Below, piece by piece: positions 1 to 9,382 of a stretch of DNA of 52,046 nt; position 1 is the stretch's first letter, and each line of letters opens with the position of its first letter. The notes beneath the pieces were generated by a model. The model saw nothing but the letters and a program-made list of their open reading frames with translations, had not been told where the DNA came from and made no database searches. The DNA is from Acidobacteriota bacterium (GTDB lineage: Bacteria; Acidobacteriota; Vicinamibacteria; Vicinamibacterales; CAVVIG01), in assembly GCA_003222535.1 (NCBI GenBank), contig QHWJ01000360.1:1-52046 (forward strand). The letters are read 5' to 3'. A program made the translations under genes and the position numbers.

Positions 1-765
1 GGCCGCACCGTCGAGACGCTCGATCGGCAGGCGCTCGAACGGGTTGTGCGCAACCAGAGGACGCGCGGCCTCTCGCCCCGGTCGACGGCGCGCCTGGTCG
101 CCTCGGTGCGCGGCTTCTATCGGTTCCTGGTGCTCGACCGGCGCCTCGACAAGAACCCGGCCGATGATCTGCGCTCGCCGCGCGCGTGGCCTGCGTTGCC
201 CAAGTTCCTCTCCCTCGACGAAGTGGACACGCTCATCGCACAGCCTGACGTCTCGACGCCGCTCGGCCTCCGGGATCGCGCGATGATCGAGCTGCTCTAC
301 GCCACGGGCCTCCGCGTCACCGAGCTGGTCGGCGTACGGGTGGCCGATCTGCATCTCGAGGAGCACTACCTGACCTGCATCGGCAAGGGCCGCAAGGAGC
401 GGCTGGTGCCGATCGGCGACCAGGCGAGCGTCTGGATCCGGAGGTATCAGTCGGACGCACGCCGCGGGCTGCTGAGCGGGCGGGCGTCGCCGCGTCTGTT
501 CCTCAACGCGCGCGGCGGTCCGCTCAGCCGCGTCGGCTTCTGGAAGATTCTCAAGCGGCACGCGCGGCGGGCGAACCTGCCGCGCACGGTCAGCCCACAC
601 GTCCTCCGCCATTCGTTTGCGACCCACCTGCTCGAGCGGGGCGCCGACCTGCGCTCGATTCAACTGATGCTCGGCCACGCCGATCTGTCGACGACGCAGA
701 TTTACACGCATGTGTTGGCGGCCCGGCTCCGAACCATCTACGATCGCTTCCACCCCCGGGGCTGA
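1..765 (+). CDS. xerD: Tyrosine recombinase XerD (5' end outside window)
   Basis: Site-specific recombinase that, with XerC, resolves chromosome dimers at dif. The reading frame is open from base 1, so the N-terminus lies upstream; 254 codons are visible. The N-terminal part is the SAM-like core-binding domain. The catalytic domain shows the family residues: Arg in ATGLRVTEL, Lys in [10 protein letters not shown], His-x-x-Arg in [10 protein letters not shown], His in [10 protein letters not shown] and the nucleophile Tyr in IYTHV. The C-terminal ending YDRFHPRG resembles XerD more than XerC. It is followed 58 bases later by metK on the same strand. Family assignment is firm; XerD rather than XerC is an inference from the C-terminus. 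Confidence 0.9.
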   Translation, partial: GRTVETLDRQALERVVRNQRTRGLSPRSTARLVASVRGFYRFLVLDRRLDKNPADDLRSPRAWPALPKFLSLDEVDTLIAQPDVSTPLGLRDRAMIELLYATGLRVTELVGVRVADLHLEEHYLTCIGKGRKERLVPIGDQASVWIRRYQSDARRGLLSGRASPRLFLNARGGPLSRVGFWKILKRHARRANLPRTVSPHVLRHSFATHLLERGADLRSIQLMLGHADLSTTQIYTHVLAARLRTIYDRFHPRG

Positions 766-823
766 CTCTGCTACAGTAATGTGTTTGGCTGTCTCGAATC
801 CTCCAGACTCCGAAGGAGCCGGC

Positions 824-1975
824 ATGAGCCGTAAGGGACGACACCTGTTCACGTCTGAATCGGTCACGGAAGGGCATCCGGACAAGATCGCCGATCAGAT
901 CTCGGACGCGATCCTCGACGCGATCCTCACGCAGGATCCGGTCAGCCGCGTCGCGTGCGAAACGCTCGTCACCACGGGCCTCGCGGTGGTCGCCGGCGAA
1001 ATCACGACGAGCGCGTACGTGGACTTTCAGGAAGTCGTGCGGTCGACGATCAACGAGATCGGCTACAACCGCGGGAAATACGGCTTCGACGGCGGGACCT
1101 GCGCCGTGCTGTCGTCGATCCACAGCCAGTCGCCCGACATCGCGATGGGCGTCGACACCGGCGGTGCGGGCGACCAGGGCCTGATGTTCGGCTTCGCGTG
1201 CACCGAGACCGAAGAGCTGATGCCAATGCCCATCATGCTGGCGCACAAGCTCGCCAAGGGCCTGTCGTGCGCCCGGCGCGACGGCGTGCTCGAGTACCTG
1301 CGGCCCGACGGCAAGTCGCAGGTCACCGTCGAGTACGACGGAAACCGGCCCGTGCGCGTCGACGCCGTCGTCGTGTCCAGCCAGCACAGCCCGCTCGTCA
1401 CGCAGGAGACGATGAAGGAAGACATCGTCGAGAAGATCGTCAACCGCGTGATTCCCGGCGAGCTGATGGACAACAACACCAAGATCTACGTCAACCCGAC
1501 GGGACGGTTCGTGGTCGGCGGCCCGCACGGCGACGCCGGCGTCACCGGCCGCAAGATCATCGTCGACACCTACGGCGGCGCGGCCCCGCACGGCGGCGGC
1601 GCGTTCTCGGGCAAGGATCCCACGAAGGTCGACCGATCGGCGTGTTACATGGCGCGCTACATCGCGAAGAACGTCGTCGCGGCCGGCATCGCCGAGCGGG
1701 CGCTCGTCCAGCTCGCCTACGCGATCGGCGTCGCGGACCCGGTGTCGGTGATGGTGCATACCGAGGGCACCGGCCGGATTCCCGAGGAAAAGATCACGAA
1801 GCTCGCGCGGGAGCACTTCAAGCTGACGCCGCGCGGCATCATGGAGGAGCTCGACCTCCGCCGTCCGATCTACAAGAAGACGGCCGCCTTCGGGCACTTC
1901 GGCCGCACCGAGCCGGAGTTCACCTGGGAGCGCACCGATAAGGCCGCCGTCCTCAAATCGCATGCGGGCCTGTAG
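824..1975 (+). CDS. metK: S-adenosylmethionine synthetase
   Basis: Cytosolic enzyme making S-adenosylmethionine from methionine and ATP; 383 residues, the usual length. The N-terminus carries the ATP-binding signature [19 protein letters not shown]. The middle has [13 protein letters not shown], and the glycine-rich loop with phosphate-binding lysine appears as [17 protein letters not shown]. The ATG at 824 is chosen because an AAGGAG Shine-Dalgarno at 813-818 stands five bases before it and the protein then begins [14 protein letters not shown], as in the family. The frame stays open upstream into xerD but without homology. The 58-base leader is too short for a SAM riboswitch and none is seen. 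Confidence 0.97.
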   Translation: MSRKGRHLFTSESVTEGHPDKIADQISDAILDAILTQDPVSRVACETLVTTGLAVVAGEITTSAYVDFQEVVRSTINEIGYNRGKYGFDGGTCAVLSSIHSQSPDIAMGVDTGGAGDQGLMFGFACTETEELMPMPIMLAHKLAKGLSCARRDGVLEYLRPDGKSQVTVEYDGNRPVRVDAVVVSSQHSPLVTQETMKEDIVEKIVNRVIPGELMDNNTKIYVNPTGRFVVGGPHGDAGVTGRKIIVDTYGGAAPHGGGAFSGKDPTKVDRSACYMARYIAKNVVAAGIAERALVQLAYAIGVADPVSVMVHTEGTGRIPEEKITKLAREHFKLTPRGIMEELDLRRPIYKKTAAFGHFGRTEPEFTWERTDKAAVLKSHAGL

Positions 1976-2016
1976 CGGTCGATAGTCAGCAGCCCGTAGC
2001 CGATCATCCTGGTCAG

Positions 2017-3768
2017 GTGAAGAAGTTTCTGCTGGTGACGGCGGCCATCGTGGCCGCCGTCGCCGTCCTGGTCGGCGTCACCCTCCCGCCGCGCCGGCTC
2101 GCGCTGGCCGCGCCCACCGACGGCACGATTCCCGGCATCGTCCACGTTCACACGAATCGATCCGACGGTCTCAGCCCGCCCGACGAGATTGCGGCGGCCG
2201 CCGCGCGCGCCGGATTGAAGTTCGTCGTCTTCACCGATCACGGCGATGCAACGCGCAGACCCGATCCGCCGGTGTATCGCTCGGGCGTCCTCTGTCTCGA
2301 CGGCGTGGAGATCAGCACGACCGGCGGTCATTACGTCGCGCTCGACATGCCGGCCTCGCCCTATCCGCTCCACGGAGAGGCGCGCGACGTCGTGGAGGAC
2401 GTTCGCCGGCTCGGGGGGTTCGGCATCGCAGCGCATCCGGATTCTCCGAAGCCGCAGCTGCGCTGGCAGGAATGGACCGCCCCGTTCGATGGGATCGAGC
2501 TGCTGAATCCGGACACCAGCTGGCGTCTCTGGACACAACAGGCGACGGCGGCGATTCGATCGCCGAAGTCGAGCACACCGGGCTCCACGTGGCATGCGCG
2601 ACGGCGCCTCGCCGCCGCGCTTCTGGACTATCCGTTCCGACCCGCGGAAACCATCGCCGGATTGATTCAGGCGAGCGATGCGCTGGCCTACAGGTGGGCC
2701 GCGCTCGCGACGCGGCGCCGCGTTGTCACGCTGGCTGGCATCGACGCGCACGCCCGCCTCGACCTGCGGGACGATCCGAGTAACAGCCGATACGCGTTGC
2801 CGCTCCCGGGCTACGAGCCGTCGTTCCGCGTCATGTCGATCCACGTGCGGCCCGACCGCGCGCTTTCAGGCATCGCATCGGTGGACGCCGCCATTGTCAT
2901 GCGCGCGATTCGCGGCGGGCATTCGTACACGGCGATCGACGGCATTGCCACCCCGGCGTCGTTCGCGCTCACCGCGACCAATGAGCACGGCACCGTCCAC
3001 GAAGGCGATGAGCTCGGCGCCGGCGGCCCGGTGCGCTTACGCGTCCGCAGCAATGCGCCGCCGGGCTTCACGACGAAGGTCTGGAATGGCGCCACAGAGC
3101 TCAGCGGCGATCACCACGAGCAGGATTTCACGGTGCCGGCGTCCGGCGAGCCGGCCGTCTATTGGGTCGAAATCCTTTCGACCGACCGCCCGAGCCCGGT
3201 GGTCTGGATCAGGAGCAACGCGATCTACGTACGCGGCAGCGAGCCACCGGCGAGGCCGCCGACGCGCTCCCCGGCGGCCGCCAGCCTGCCGATCTTCGAC
3301 GGCAGATCGGCCGCGGGCTGGCGCGTCGAGCACGACCCGACGTCTCTCGCCGCGGTCGAGACGGCGCCGACCGTCGGCGGCGCCGAGCTGCGGTTCCGGT
3401 ACGGGCTGTCCGGCGGCGCCTCGGTCGGCCAGGTTGCCGCACTGGCGTTCGACACGCCGCGCGGGACGCCCTACGACCGCCTGACGTTCTCGATTCGCGC
3501 GGAGCACCCGATGCGGATCTCGGTCCAGTTGCGTGGAGGAGAAGGGCAGCCGGCCGGCGACCGCTGGCAGCGGGCCGTCTACGTCGATACCGTCGAGCAG
3601 CAACGGACGGTCTACTTCGACGACCTGACCCCGGTGGGTGAGACCCATGCGTCCACGCCTGCGCTCGAGAGCATCCGCAGCCTCTTGTTCGTCGTGGACG
3701 CGACGCACACCAAGATGGGTGATTCGGGACGAATCTGGATCAAGCGAGCCGAACTGCAGCGGCAATAG
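2017..3768 (+). CDS. Exported PHP-domain phosphoesterase-like protein
   Basis: 583 residues. A hydrophobic N-terminal segment (about residues 3-22) suggests a signal peptide or membrane anchor. The PHP metal-binding motifs follow: HVHTNRSDG (about 49-57), FTDHGD (about 74-79), a GVEIS segment and an AAHPDSP segment, as in PolX/YciV-like and CehA/McbA-type phosphoesterases. The C-terminal 250 residues look like beta-sandwich domains and end near WIKRAEL. The start is GTG with a weak ribosome site; no better start precedes the signal sequence. The substrate cannot be told from sequence. It follows metK by 41 bases, and its stop codon is the first bases of a palindromic repeat array. Confidence 0.75.
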   Translation: MKKFLLVTAAIVAAVAVLVGVTLPPRRLALAAPTDGTIPGIVHVHTNRSDGLSPPDEIAAAAARAGLKFVVFTDHGDATRRPDPPVYRSGVLCLDGVEISTTGGHYVALDMPASPYPLHGEARDVVEDVRRLGGFGIAAHPDSPKPQLRWQEWTAPFDGIELLNPDTSWRLWTQQATAAIRSPKSSTPGSTWHARRRLAAALLDYPFRPAETIAGLIQASDALAYRWAALATRRRVVTLAGIDAHARLDLRDDPSNSRYALPLPGYEPSFRVMSIHVRPDRALSGIASVDAAIVMRAIRGGHSYTAIDGIATPASFALTATNEHGTVHEGDELGAGGPVRLRVRSNAPPGFTTKVWNGATELSGDHHEQDFTVPASGEPAVYWVEILSTDRPSPVVWIRSNAIYVRGSEPPARPPTRSPAAASLPIFDGRSAAGWRVEHDPTSLAAVETAPTVGGAELRFRYGLSGGASVGQVAALAFDTPRGTPYDRLTFSIRAEHPMRISVQLRGGEGQPAGDRWQRAVYVDTVEQQRTVYFDDLTPVGETHASTPALESIRSLLFVVDATHTKMGDSGRIWIKRAELQRQ

Positions 3769-3845
3769 GAATTTGGAATTTGGAATTTGGAATTTGGAAT
3801 GCCGGCCACGAATTCCAAATTCCAAATTCTTAATTCCGAATTCCT
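3767..3845. repeat. Foldback array of 7-bp units between convergent genes
   Basis: Four tandem copies of GGAATTT fill 3768-3795, with a partial fifth. After GCCGGCCACG the complementary unit AATTCCA repeats to about 3844. The two halves can pair into a long AT-rich hairpin. The array fits exactly between the TAG of the PHP gene (3766-3768) and the TAG of lptFG (3844-3846), and contributes bases to both. It could act as a bidirectional terminator. It shares its design, but not its sequence, with arrays elsewhere in the window. Confidence 0.85.
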
Positions 3846-6201
3846 AAGTGCGGACCGTCAGCAGCATGTAGACCGCGGCGGCGCCGAAGATGATGTTCGG
3901 CGCCCAGGCCGCGAGGATGGGTGACAGGGATCCTCCCGCACCGAGCGCGCCGAAGACGATGACCGCCATCCTGTACACGAGCGCGAGCACGAGGCCGACC
4001 CCGATACCGTAGAGGGCGCCGCTGCGGCCGATCGCCGCCGCAAACGGCACCGCGAGGAGCGTCATGATCAGCGTGACGACCGGGAAGGCGACCTTCTGAT
4101 GGAGCTGCACCAGATAGGGCACGGCGTGGTATCCGCTGGCCTGAAGCCCGGCGACGTACGTCTTGAGCTGTCCGTACGTCATGCGATCGGCGTCGGGCTC
4201 CTCGGTCTTGAAGTACGCCGGCGGCTCCAGCGAGAGCGCCCGCTCGGTGAACGGCTTGTAGTTGACCACCGGCCGGGACGCGTTGCGACGGGTGGCGGTC
4301 GTGAACTCCCGCGTCCAACCGCCGCGCGCCATCCACGCCGGTGCCGGCTCCTCGTCCGTGCCCGCCTGTTTCGCCGGCCACGCATCGGCGGCGTAGGTCA
4401 GCGTCTCGAGCGTCCAGCCGTTCTCGTTCAGATGGAACATCGACAGCTTGCTGAAGTGGTTCGTCCGGGGATCGAAGATCTCGTAGTGATAGATGTCCCC
4501 GCCCCTGCCGACGATCCATTGCCGGCTGAGCAGACCGAACGCGGCGACCGGATAGCCGCGGATGATGCCGTTCAGCCGCGCGGCTTCCCGGTTCGACTCG
4601 GCCAGCACCTGCTCCTGGAGCGCGAACAGGGCACCGCTGAACGCGACTCCGAACAAGAGAAGCGCCATGGCTGATCGGTACAGGCTGATGCCACAGGCGC
4701 GCATGACGACCAGCTCGCTGTTCTTCGTGAGGCCGGCGACCGTCACGAGCGTCGCGACCAGCGCCGCCATCGGGATGATGTAGTACACGTACTGAGGCGT
4801 CGCGAAATAGAAATACCGCAACAGCATGCCCGTCGTGGCGACGCCGCCGAACAGTTTGTCGGCCAGATCGATGAGCGTCGAGATGTAGAAGATCCCGACG
4901 AGCGCCACGAACGCGAGCACGAAGATCGACAGATACTGCTTCGCGATGTAGATGTCGAGCAGGCGTGGACGCGGCCAGTCGACGCGGGGAATCCGGATGA
5001 CGAGCACGACCGGGCGGCGGCCGGCGGCGCCGGCCGCACCTCCCGGGGCCACCGGCGCGCGCGTCCGCCAGGCCGTCGGGATGCTGAACCGAATCGGCTG
5101 GTCGGCAGACCTCGCGCGCCACAGGACGAGTGCGACGCCCGCCGCGCCGAGCACGACGTTGACGAGCCATGGCGCGAGCCCGGGAGGCAGCCGTCCCGCC
5201 AGCGCGATCCCGCGCGACGAGTAGAGCAGGACGTAGTACACGAAGACGACGCCGGTGCCGACGGCGAAGCTGCCGACCCTGCCCTCCTTGCTGTTGCTCG
5301 CGCCGAGCGCGACCCCGATCAGCCCCAGCACCAGACACGCGGCCGGGAGGGAAAACTTCTGCTGAATTGTATAGAGCTGGCTGTAATTCGGCGTCCCGTT
5401 CCGCGCGTTCGCGGCGGCGGTCCGCCTCAGCTCGGCGATGGTCTTTTCGTTGTCGCCCTTCACAATCTGCGTGCGACGGAAGACGGTGGTCGCGTCCATG
5501 TCGAGCACGAGGCGATCGAACGAGCCGCCGTCATACTTCCCGGGCTGGTGCGGAAACGTCGTGTGCACCGTACCGTCGTCCAGGACGAGCTCCACCGTCT
5601 TCTTCGCACGGTCGATCACCAGACGTCCCTGCCTCGCCACATACACCATCGTCCGATCGGGCTGCGTGGAGTCGGCCAGGAACACGTCCCGCCAGAGGGT
5701 CGCCCGCTGGATGTCACGCACGTAGAGGACCCGGTTCGGGAAGCTCGTGAAGAACACGCGGGGCTTGATGTCGCTTTCCGCGCCCGACGCGACGATGTCG
5801 AATGTGATCTCGCGAAAGGACTGGTTGGCGTCGGGCAGCGCGATGATCGTCTCATAGGCCGTGGCCGCCGAGGCGAGCCCGGCGAGGAGGGCAATCGGCC
5901 GCAGCACGTGGAAGATGGAGACGCCGCACGCCTGCAGCGCCACGAATTCGCGGTCCGCCGAGAGCCGCCCGAGGCCGAAGAGGACGCCGTAGAGGAGCGC
6001 CATCGGGATCGTGACGCTCAGCGCCTGGGGCGTGAGCGTCATCAGCACCCGGAGCACGACCGCCCACGGAACGCCCTTCTCGATCAGCGCCGCGGCATTC
6101 TGGAGCATTGGCGGCATCATGAGGACGAAGGTGAGCGGGAGCAGTGCCAGCAGCAGAGGTGGCACGACCTCCCGCACGATGTATCGCTCCAGAATCTTCA
6201 C
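3844..6201 (-). CDS. Fused LptF-LptG LPS export permease
   Basis: Inner-membrane permease of the LptB2FG transporter that extracts lipopolysaccharide. Two YjgP/YjgQ-family modules lie in one 785-residue chain. The first starts KILERYIVREVVPP and has its TM bundle, a periplasmic beta-jellyroll stretch (about 150-260) and closing helices to about 360. A proline/arginine-rich linker follows, then a second module starting LLDIYIAKQYLSIFVLAF with the same plan. LptF and LptG are normally separate proteins of about 360 residues. The GTG at 6201 is chosen because KILERYIVRE matches family N-termini; an in-frame ATG at 6237 would overlap the divergent GH57 gene. Confidence 0.85.
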   Translation of the reverse strand: MKILERYIVREVVPPLLLALLPLTFVLMMPPMLQNAAALIEKGVPWAVVLRVLMTLTPQALSVTIPMALLYGVLFGLGRLSADREFVALQACGVSIFHVLRPIALLAGLASAATAYETIIALPDANQSFREITFDIVASGAESDIKPRVFFTSFPNRVLYVRDIQRATLWRDVFLADSTQPDRTMVYVARQGRLVIDRAKKTVELVLDDGTVHTTFPHQPGKYDGGSFDRLVLDMDATTVFRRTQIVKGDNEKTIAELRRTAAANARNGTPNYSQLYTIQQKFSLPAACLVLGLIGVALGASNSKEGRVGSFAVGTGVVFVYYVLLYSSRGIALAGRLPPGLAPWLVNVVLGAAGVALVLWRARSADQPIRFSIPTAWRTRAPVAPGGAAGAAGRRPVVLVIRIPRVDWPRPRLLDIYIAKQYLSIFVLAFVALVGIFYISTLIDLADKLFGGVATTGMLLRYFYFATPQYVYYIIPMAALVATLVTVAGLTKNSELVVMRACGISLYRSAMALLLFGVAFSGALFALQEQVLAESNREAARLNGIIRGYPVAAFGLLSRQWIVGRGGDIYHYEIFDPRTNHFSKLSMFHLNENGWTLETLTYAADAWPAKQAGTDEEPAPAWMARGGWTREFTTATRRNASRPVVNYKPFTERALSLEPPAYFKTEEPDADRMTYGQLKTYVAGLQASGYHAVPYLVQLHQKVAFPVVTLIMTLLAVPFAAAIGRSGALYGIGVGLVLALVYRMAVIVFGALGAGGSLSPILAAWAPNIIFGAAAVYMLLTVRT

Positions 6202-6220
6202 CAGCACTAGACTACAACGT

Positions 6221-8440
6221 ATGACCCGTGTCGCCATCCTGTGGCATATGCACCAGCCGTATTACGAGGACCTCGCGACCCACGAGCACATCCTGCCGTG
6301 GGTCCGGCTGCACGCCCTCAAGGACTATTACGGCATGGTGGCCATCCTGCGCGAGTGTCCCGACGTCAAGATGACGTTCAACCTCGTCCCGTCGCTGCTC
6401 GTGCAGCTCGAGGCGTTTGCCGAGGACCGCGCCCGTGACCGGTATCTCGAGCTGAGTCTCAAGCCGGCCGCGGCGCTCGATCACCACGACATCGATTTCG
6501 TCCTGGAGAACTTCTTCCACGCCCAGCGCCAGCACATGATCGACATCTACCCCCGCTACGGGGAGCTTCTCGCGCGGCGCGGCGGCTCGGAGCCGACGCC
6601 AGCCGACCGGCGCACGGCGGCCGCGCGCTTCAGCCCGGACGATCTGCGCGACCTGCAGGTGTGGCAGAAGCTGGCCTGGATCGACCCGCTGTATCTGGAC
6701 AACGACGCTCGCGTTCGCGCGCTCGTCGCCAAGGGCCGCGGCTTCTCGGAAGAGGACAAGGCCGTGCTGCGCCGCGTCGAGCTCGAGTTGCTGAACAAGG
6801 TGATCCCCGAGTATCGGGACGCGGCGGCGCGCGGACAGATCGAGCTGTCCGCGTCCCCGTTCTACCATCCGATCCTGCCGCTCCTGTGCGACACGGACAT
6901 TTACCTCCGGACCCATCCCGATTCGCGCATGCCGCGCCTGCGATTCCAGCATCCGGAAGACGCCGCCGAGCAGCTCGAGCGCGCATCGGCGTCCCACAGG
7001 CGGCTCTTCGGTCGCCGGCCCGTCGGGTTGTGGCCATCCGAGGGTTCGGTGTCCGACGCAATGGTGCCCCTGGTGGCGCGAGCCGGTTTTCGGTGGATGG
7101 CCACCGACGAGCTGATCCTGGCGCGCACGCTCGGCGTCACCTTTTCGCGTGACGACTACGGCCACGTGGAGCTGCCCGAGCGCCTCTATACGCCATACAT
7201 CATTCGCGCAGGCGGCGCGACGGTCGCGTGCACCTTTCGTGATCACGTGCTGTCGGATCTCATCGGCTTCACCTATTCAGGCTGGCCGGCGGAAACCGCC
7301 GCGGACGATTTCGTCTCCCGGCTGGTCGAGGCGGGCCGCCGCTATCGGGACAGGACCGGCGGGGGAGACGCGCTCATCCCGATCATCCTGGACGGCGAGA
7401 ACGCCTGGGAACACTTCGAGGGCGGCGGACGGCCGTTCCTCCGGGCGCTCTATCGTCGCCTGTCCGGTCATCCGGAGGTGCGAACCGTGACGATGGCGGA
7501 GGCGTGCAAGGGAGCGAAACAGGAACTGGCGGGGATCTTCCCCGGGTCCTGGATCGACGCGAACTTCTACATCTGGATCGGCCACGCGGACGACCAGAAG
7601 GCGTGGACTCAGCTGGCCGATGCTCACGCGGCGCTCGACGGCGCGACCAGGACGGCTGGCGTCGATAAAGCCACGCTGGCCGAGGCGCACGAGGAGCTGC
7701 TGATCGCGGAAGGCAGTGATTGGTTCTGGTGGTACGGCGACGATCACTCGTCCGCGCACGATCTGGAGTTCGACGATCTGTTCCGCCGCCACGTGCGGAA
7801 CGCCTACGGCCGACTCAAGGCGCCCGTCCCCGACGAGCTCTTCGTCAGCAACATCTCGACGGGGGCTTCGGCCGGCACCCAGACCGAGCCGACGGCGCTG
7901 CTGGCGCCGGCGCTCGACGGTGAGGAGACGAGCTACTTCGAATGGCTCGGCGCCGGCACGTTGGAGATCCGCGAGGTGGCGGGCGCCATGCACCAGACGG
8001 ACCGTCGGCCGGCCGTGGTGACGCTCGTGCATTTCGGCTTCGACGATGAGCGGATGTTCGTCCGGGTGGACGCGACCCAGCGCGTGCTGGACCTTCTGGC
8101 GGACGGGCGCGAGTTCTCCCTGAAGTTCTTTTCGCCCGCGGGCCTTCGCTTCTCGGTCCGCCAGGTCGCCGGCCGGCCGGCCGGGACGTTCTGGGATCGG
8201 CAGCCCGCCGAACCGTTCTGGCTGGAGCGGGGTCCGGGAGGCGCGACGGTTGCCGCCGGCACGGTGCTCGAGCTGGCCTTACCGCTGGCCGACCTCAGGC
8301 TGGGGCCCGGCGAGGCGGTGGCGTTCTTCGTCGCCGTGTTCGACGAGCGTGCAGTCGAAGTCGAGCGCCATCCGCCGCATCGGCCGATCGAGCTGGCGGT
8401 GCCGGACTCGTTGTTCGCCGCGCAGCACTGGCGGGCGTAG
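6221..8440 (+). CDS. Glycoside hydrolase family 57 (alpha-amylase/alpha-mannosidase type)
   Basis: 739 residues, starting MTRVAILWHMHQPYYEDL, the GH57 motif 1 that follows the initiator. Later motifs are LWPSEGSVSD, with the probable nucleophile Glu274, and ILDGENAWEHFE, with the probable acid Asp391. The C-terminal 250 residues form a beta-rich domain seen in the COG1449 branch. No signal peptide is visible, so it is probably cytoplasmic and acts on storage or maltodextrin-like alpha-glucans, although specificity in GH57 is hard to predict. The start lies only 19 bases from the likely start of the divergent lptFG, so the promoters must sit inside each other's coding DNA. Confidence 0.88.
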   Translation: MTRVAILWHMHQPYYEDLATHEHILPWVRLHALKDYYGMVAILRECPDVKMTFNLVPSLLVQLEAFAEDRARDRYLELSLKPAAALDHHDIDFVLENFFHAQRQHMIDIYPRYGELLARRGGSEPTPADRRTAAARFSPDDLRDLQVWQKLAWIDPLYLDNDARVRALVAKGRGFSEEDKAVLRRVELELLNKVIPEYRDAAARGQIELSASPFYHPILPLLCDTDIYLRTHPDSRMPRLRFQHPEDAAEQLERASASHRRLFGRRPVGLWPSEGSVSDAMVPLVARAGFRWMATDELILARTLGVTFSRDDYGHVELPERLYTPYIIRAGGATVACTFRDHVLSDLIGFTYSGWPAETAADDFVSRLVEAGRRYRDRTGGGDALIPIILDGENAWEHFEGGGRPFLRALYRRLSGHPEVRTVTMAEACKGAKQELAGIFPGSWIDANFYIWIGHADDQKAWTQLADAHAALDGATRTAGVDKATLAEAHEELLIAEGSDWFWWYGDDHSSAHDLEFDDLFRRHVRNAYGRLKAPVPDELFVSNISTGASAGTQTEPTALLAPALDGEETSYFEWLGAGTLEIREVAGAMHQTDRRPAVVTLVHFGFDDERMFVRVDATQRVLDLLADGREFSLKFFSPAGLRFSVRQVAGRPAGTFWDRQPAEPFWLERGPGGATVAAGTVLELALPLADLRLGPGEAVAFFVAVFDERAVEVERHPPHRPIELAVPDSLFAAQHWRA

Positions 8441-8560
8441 TTTGGGGCCGGGCGTGGGCGCGTCCTTGCCCGTGCGTCAGAGTCTGATAATAGATGTTAT
8501 GTTAACCTAAAAGCTCGCGTGTTCCGAGGCAACCCGCCCTGGCGTTCCCCAGTGGACGCC

Positions 8561-9382
8561 TTACTTGCTTTTGCGCAGGTCGCGCAGGATCGTTTCGAGC
8601 GCGTCGATCACCTCGTCGCGTGACGCACGGCTCTTGTTGAAGCTCAACTTCAGGTTGAAGGCCTTGCTCGGCGGCCGGAAGGCAAAGACGTAATGCTTCG
8701 GACGTCCGGCTTTCGGCTTCGCCGCCGCCTCGCGCAGTTGCTGGCGCGTGGCCCCGCCGCGACTGGTGATCGTTTCGATGAGCGCCGTCATTTTCTCGGG
8801 AGTGTTCTGCCTAACCACCTGCAGCAGCAACGACTTGGACGAAATGTCGGCCAGCCGACACAGATCCCGCACGCTGTCGGGGATCGCCGTGAGCGCGAGC
8901 GATTCGGTCACCGAGGTCCGCGATTTGCCCAGCCGGCCGGCCAGATCCTCATGCGTGTAGCCGCAGCGCTCGGCCAGGCTGTGCAGCGCCTCCGCCTCCT
9001 CGAACGGCGTCAGGTCCTTGCGCTGGAGGTTCTCGATGAGGGCCAGCTCCACCATCTCGGTCTCGTCGACGTCCCGGATGACGACGGGCAGGTCCCGCAG
9101 ATTGGCCTGCACCGCCGCCTGATACCGGCGCTCGCCGGCGACGATCTGGAACCGATCGCCCCGCGGGCGGACGACCAGCGGCTCGAGAATGCCCTGCTCG
9201 CTGATCGACGCGATGAGCTCGGTCAGGTCGCCCATGACCTGCCGCGGCTGGTTCGGGTTCGGATCGATCCGATCGATCGGGATCAGCCGCCCGATCGGCG
9301 CGCCGGCCGACGAGGCCAGCGCCTCCACGTAGTGCTCGTCGTGGCGCATCGCCACACGCGCGGGCAGCCCTCGTCTAGGCAC
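8561..9382 (-). CDS. parB: Chromosome-partitioning protein ParB/Spo0J
   Basis: DNA-binding CTPase partner of ParA in origin segregation; 273 residues. The N-terminus has the PRRGL motif. The ParB/Srx domain shows IDPNPNQPRQ and the CTP/nucleotide box VAGERRYQAA, and ENLQRKDLTPFEEAEAL is the hallmark of the family. The helix-turn-helix lies around LAGRLGKSRTSVTESLAL, and a dimerisation tail follows. The GTG at 9382 overlaps the parA stop by eight bases, and the preceding open frame shows no homology. It is the last gene of recN-miaB-bfn-parA-parB. No parS palindrome was found in the window. Confidence 0.95.
   Translation of the reverse strand: MPRRGLPARVAMRHDEHYVEALASSAGAPIGRLIPIDRIDPNPNQPRQVMGDLTELIASISEQGILEPLVVRPRGDRFQIVAGERRYQAAVQANLRDLPVVIRDVDETEMVELALIENLQRKDLTPFEEAEALHSLAERCGYTHEDLAGRLGKSRTSVTESLALTAIPDSVRDLCRLADISSKSLLLQVVRQNTPEKMTALIETITSRGGATRQQLREAAAKPKAGRPKHYVFAFRPPSKAFNLKLSFNKSRASRDEVIDALETILRDLRKSK

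Noticed and set aside
766-823. SAM riboswitch before metK
   Set aside because: The leader is only 58 bases, and no SAM-I, SAM-II or SAM/SAH core was recognised.
590-1963. 457-codon minus-strand frame over metK
   Set aside because: Antisense to metK; composition is that of a shadow frame and no motif is seen.
3767-3845. Insertion sequence ends or transposon scar
   Set aside because: No transposase, target duplication or unit shared with another locus; the unit is specific to this gap.
8441-8560. parS site next to parB
   Set aside because: No TGTTTCACGTGAAACA-like palindrome is present here or elsewhere in the window; CCACGTGG occurrences in coding DNA lack the flanks.
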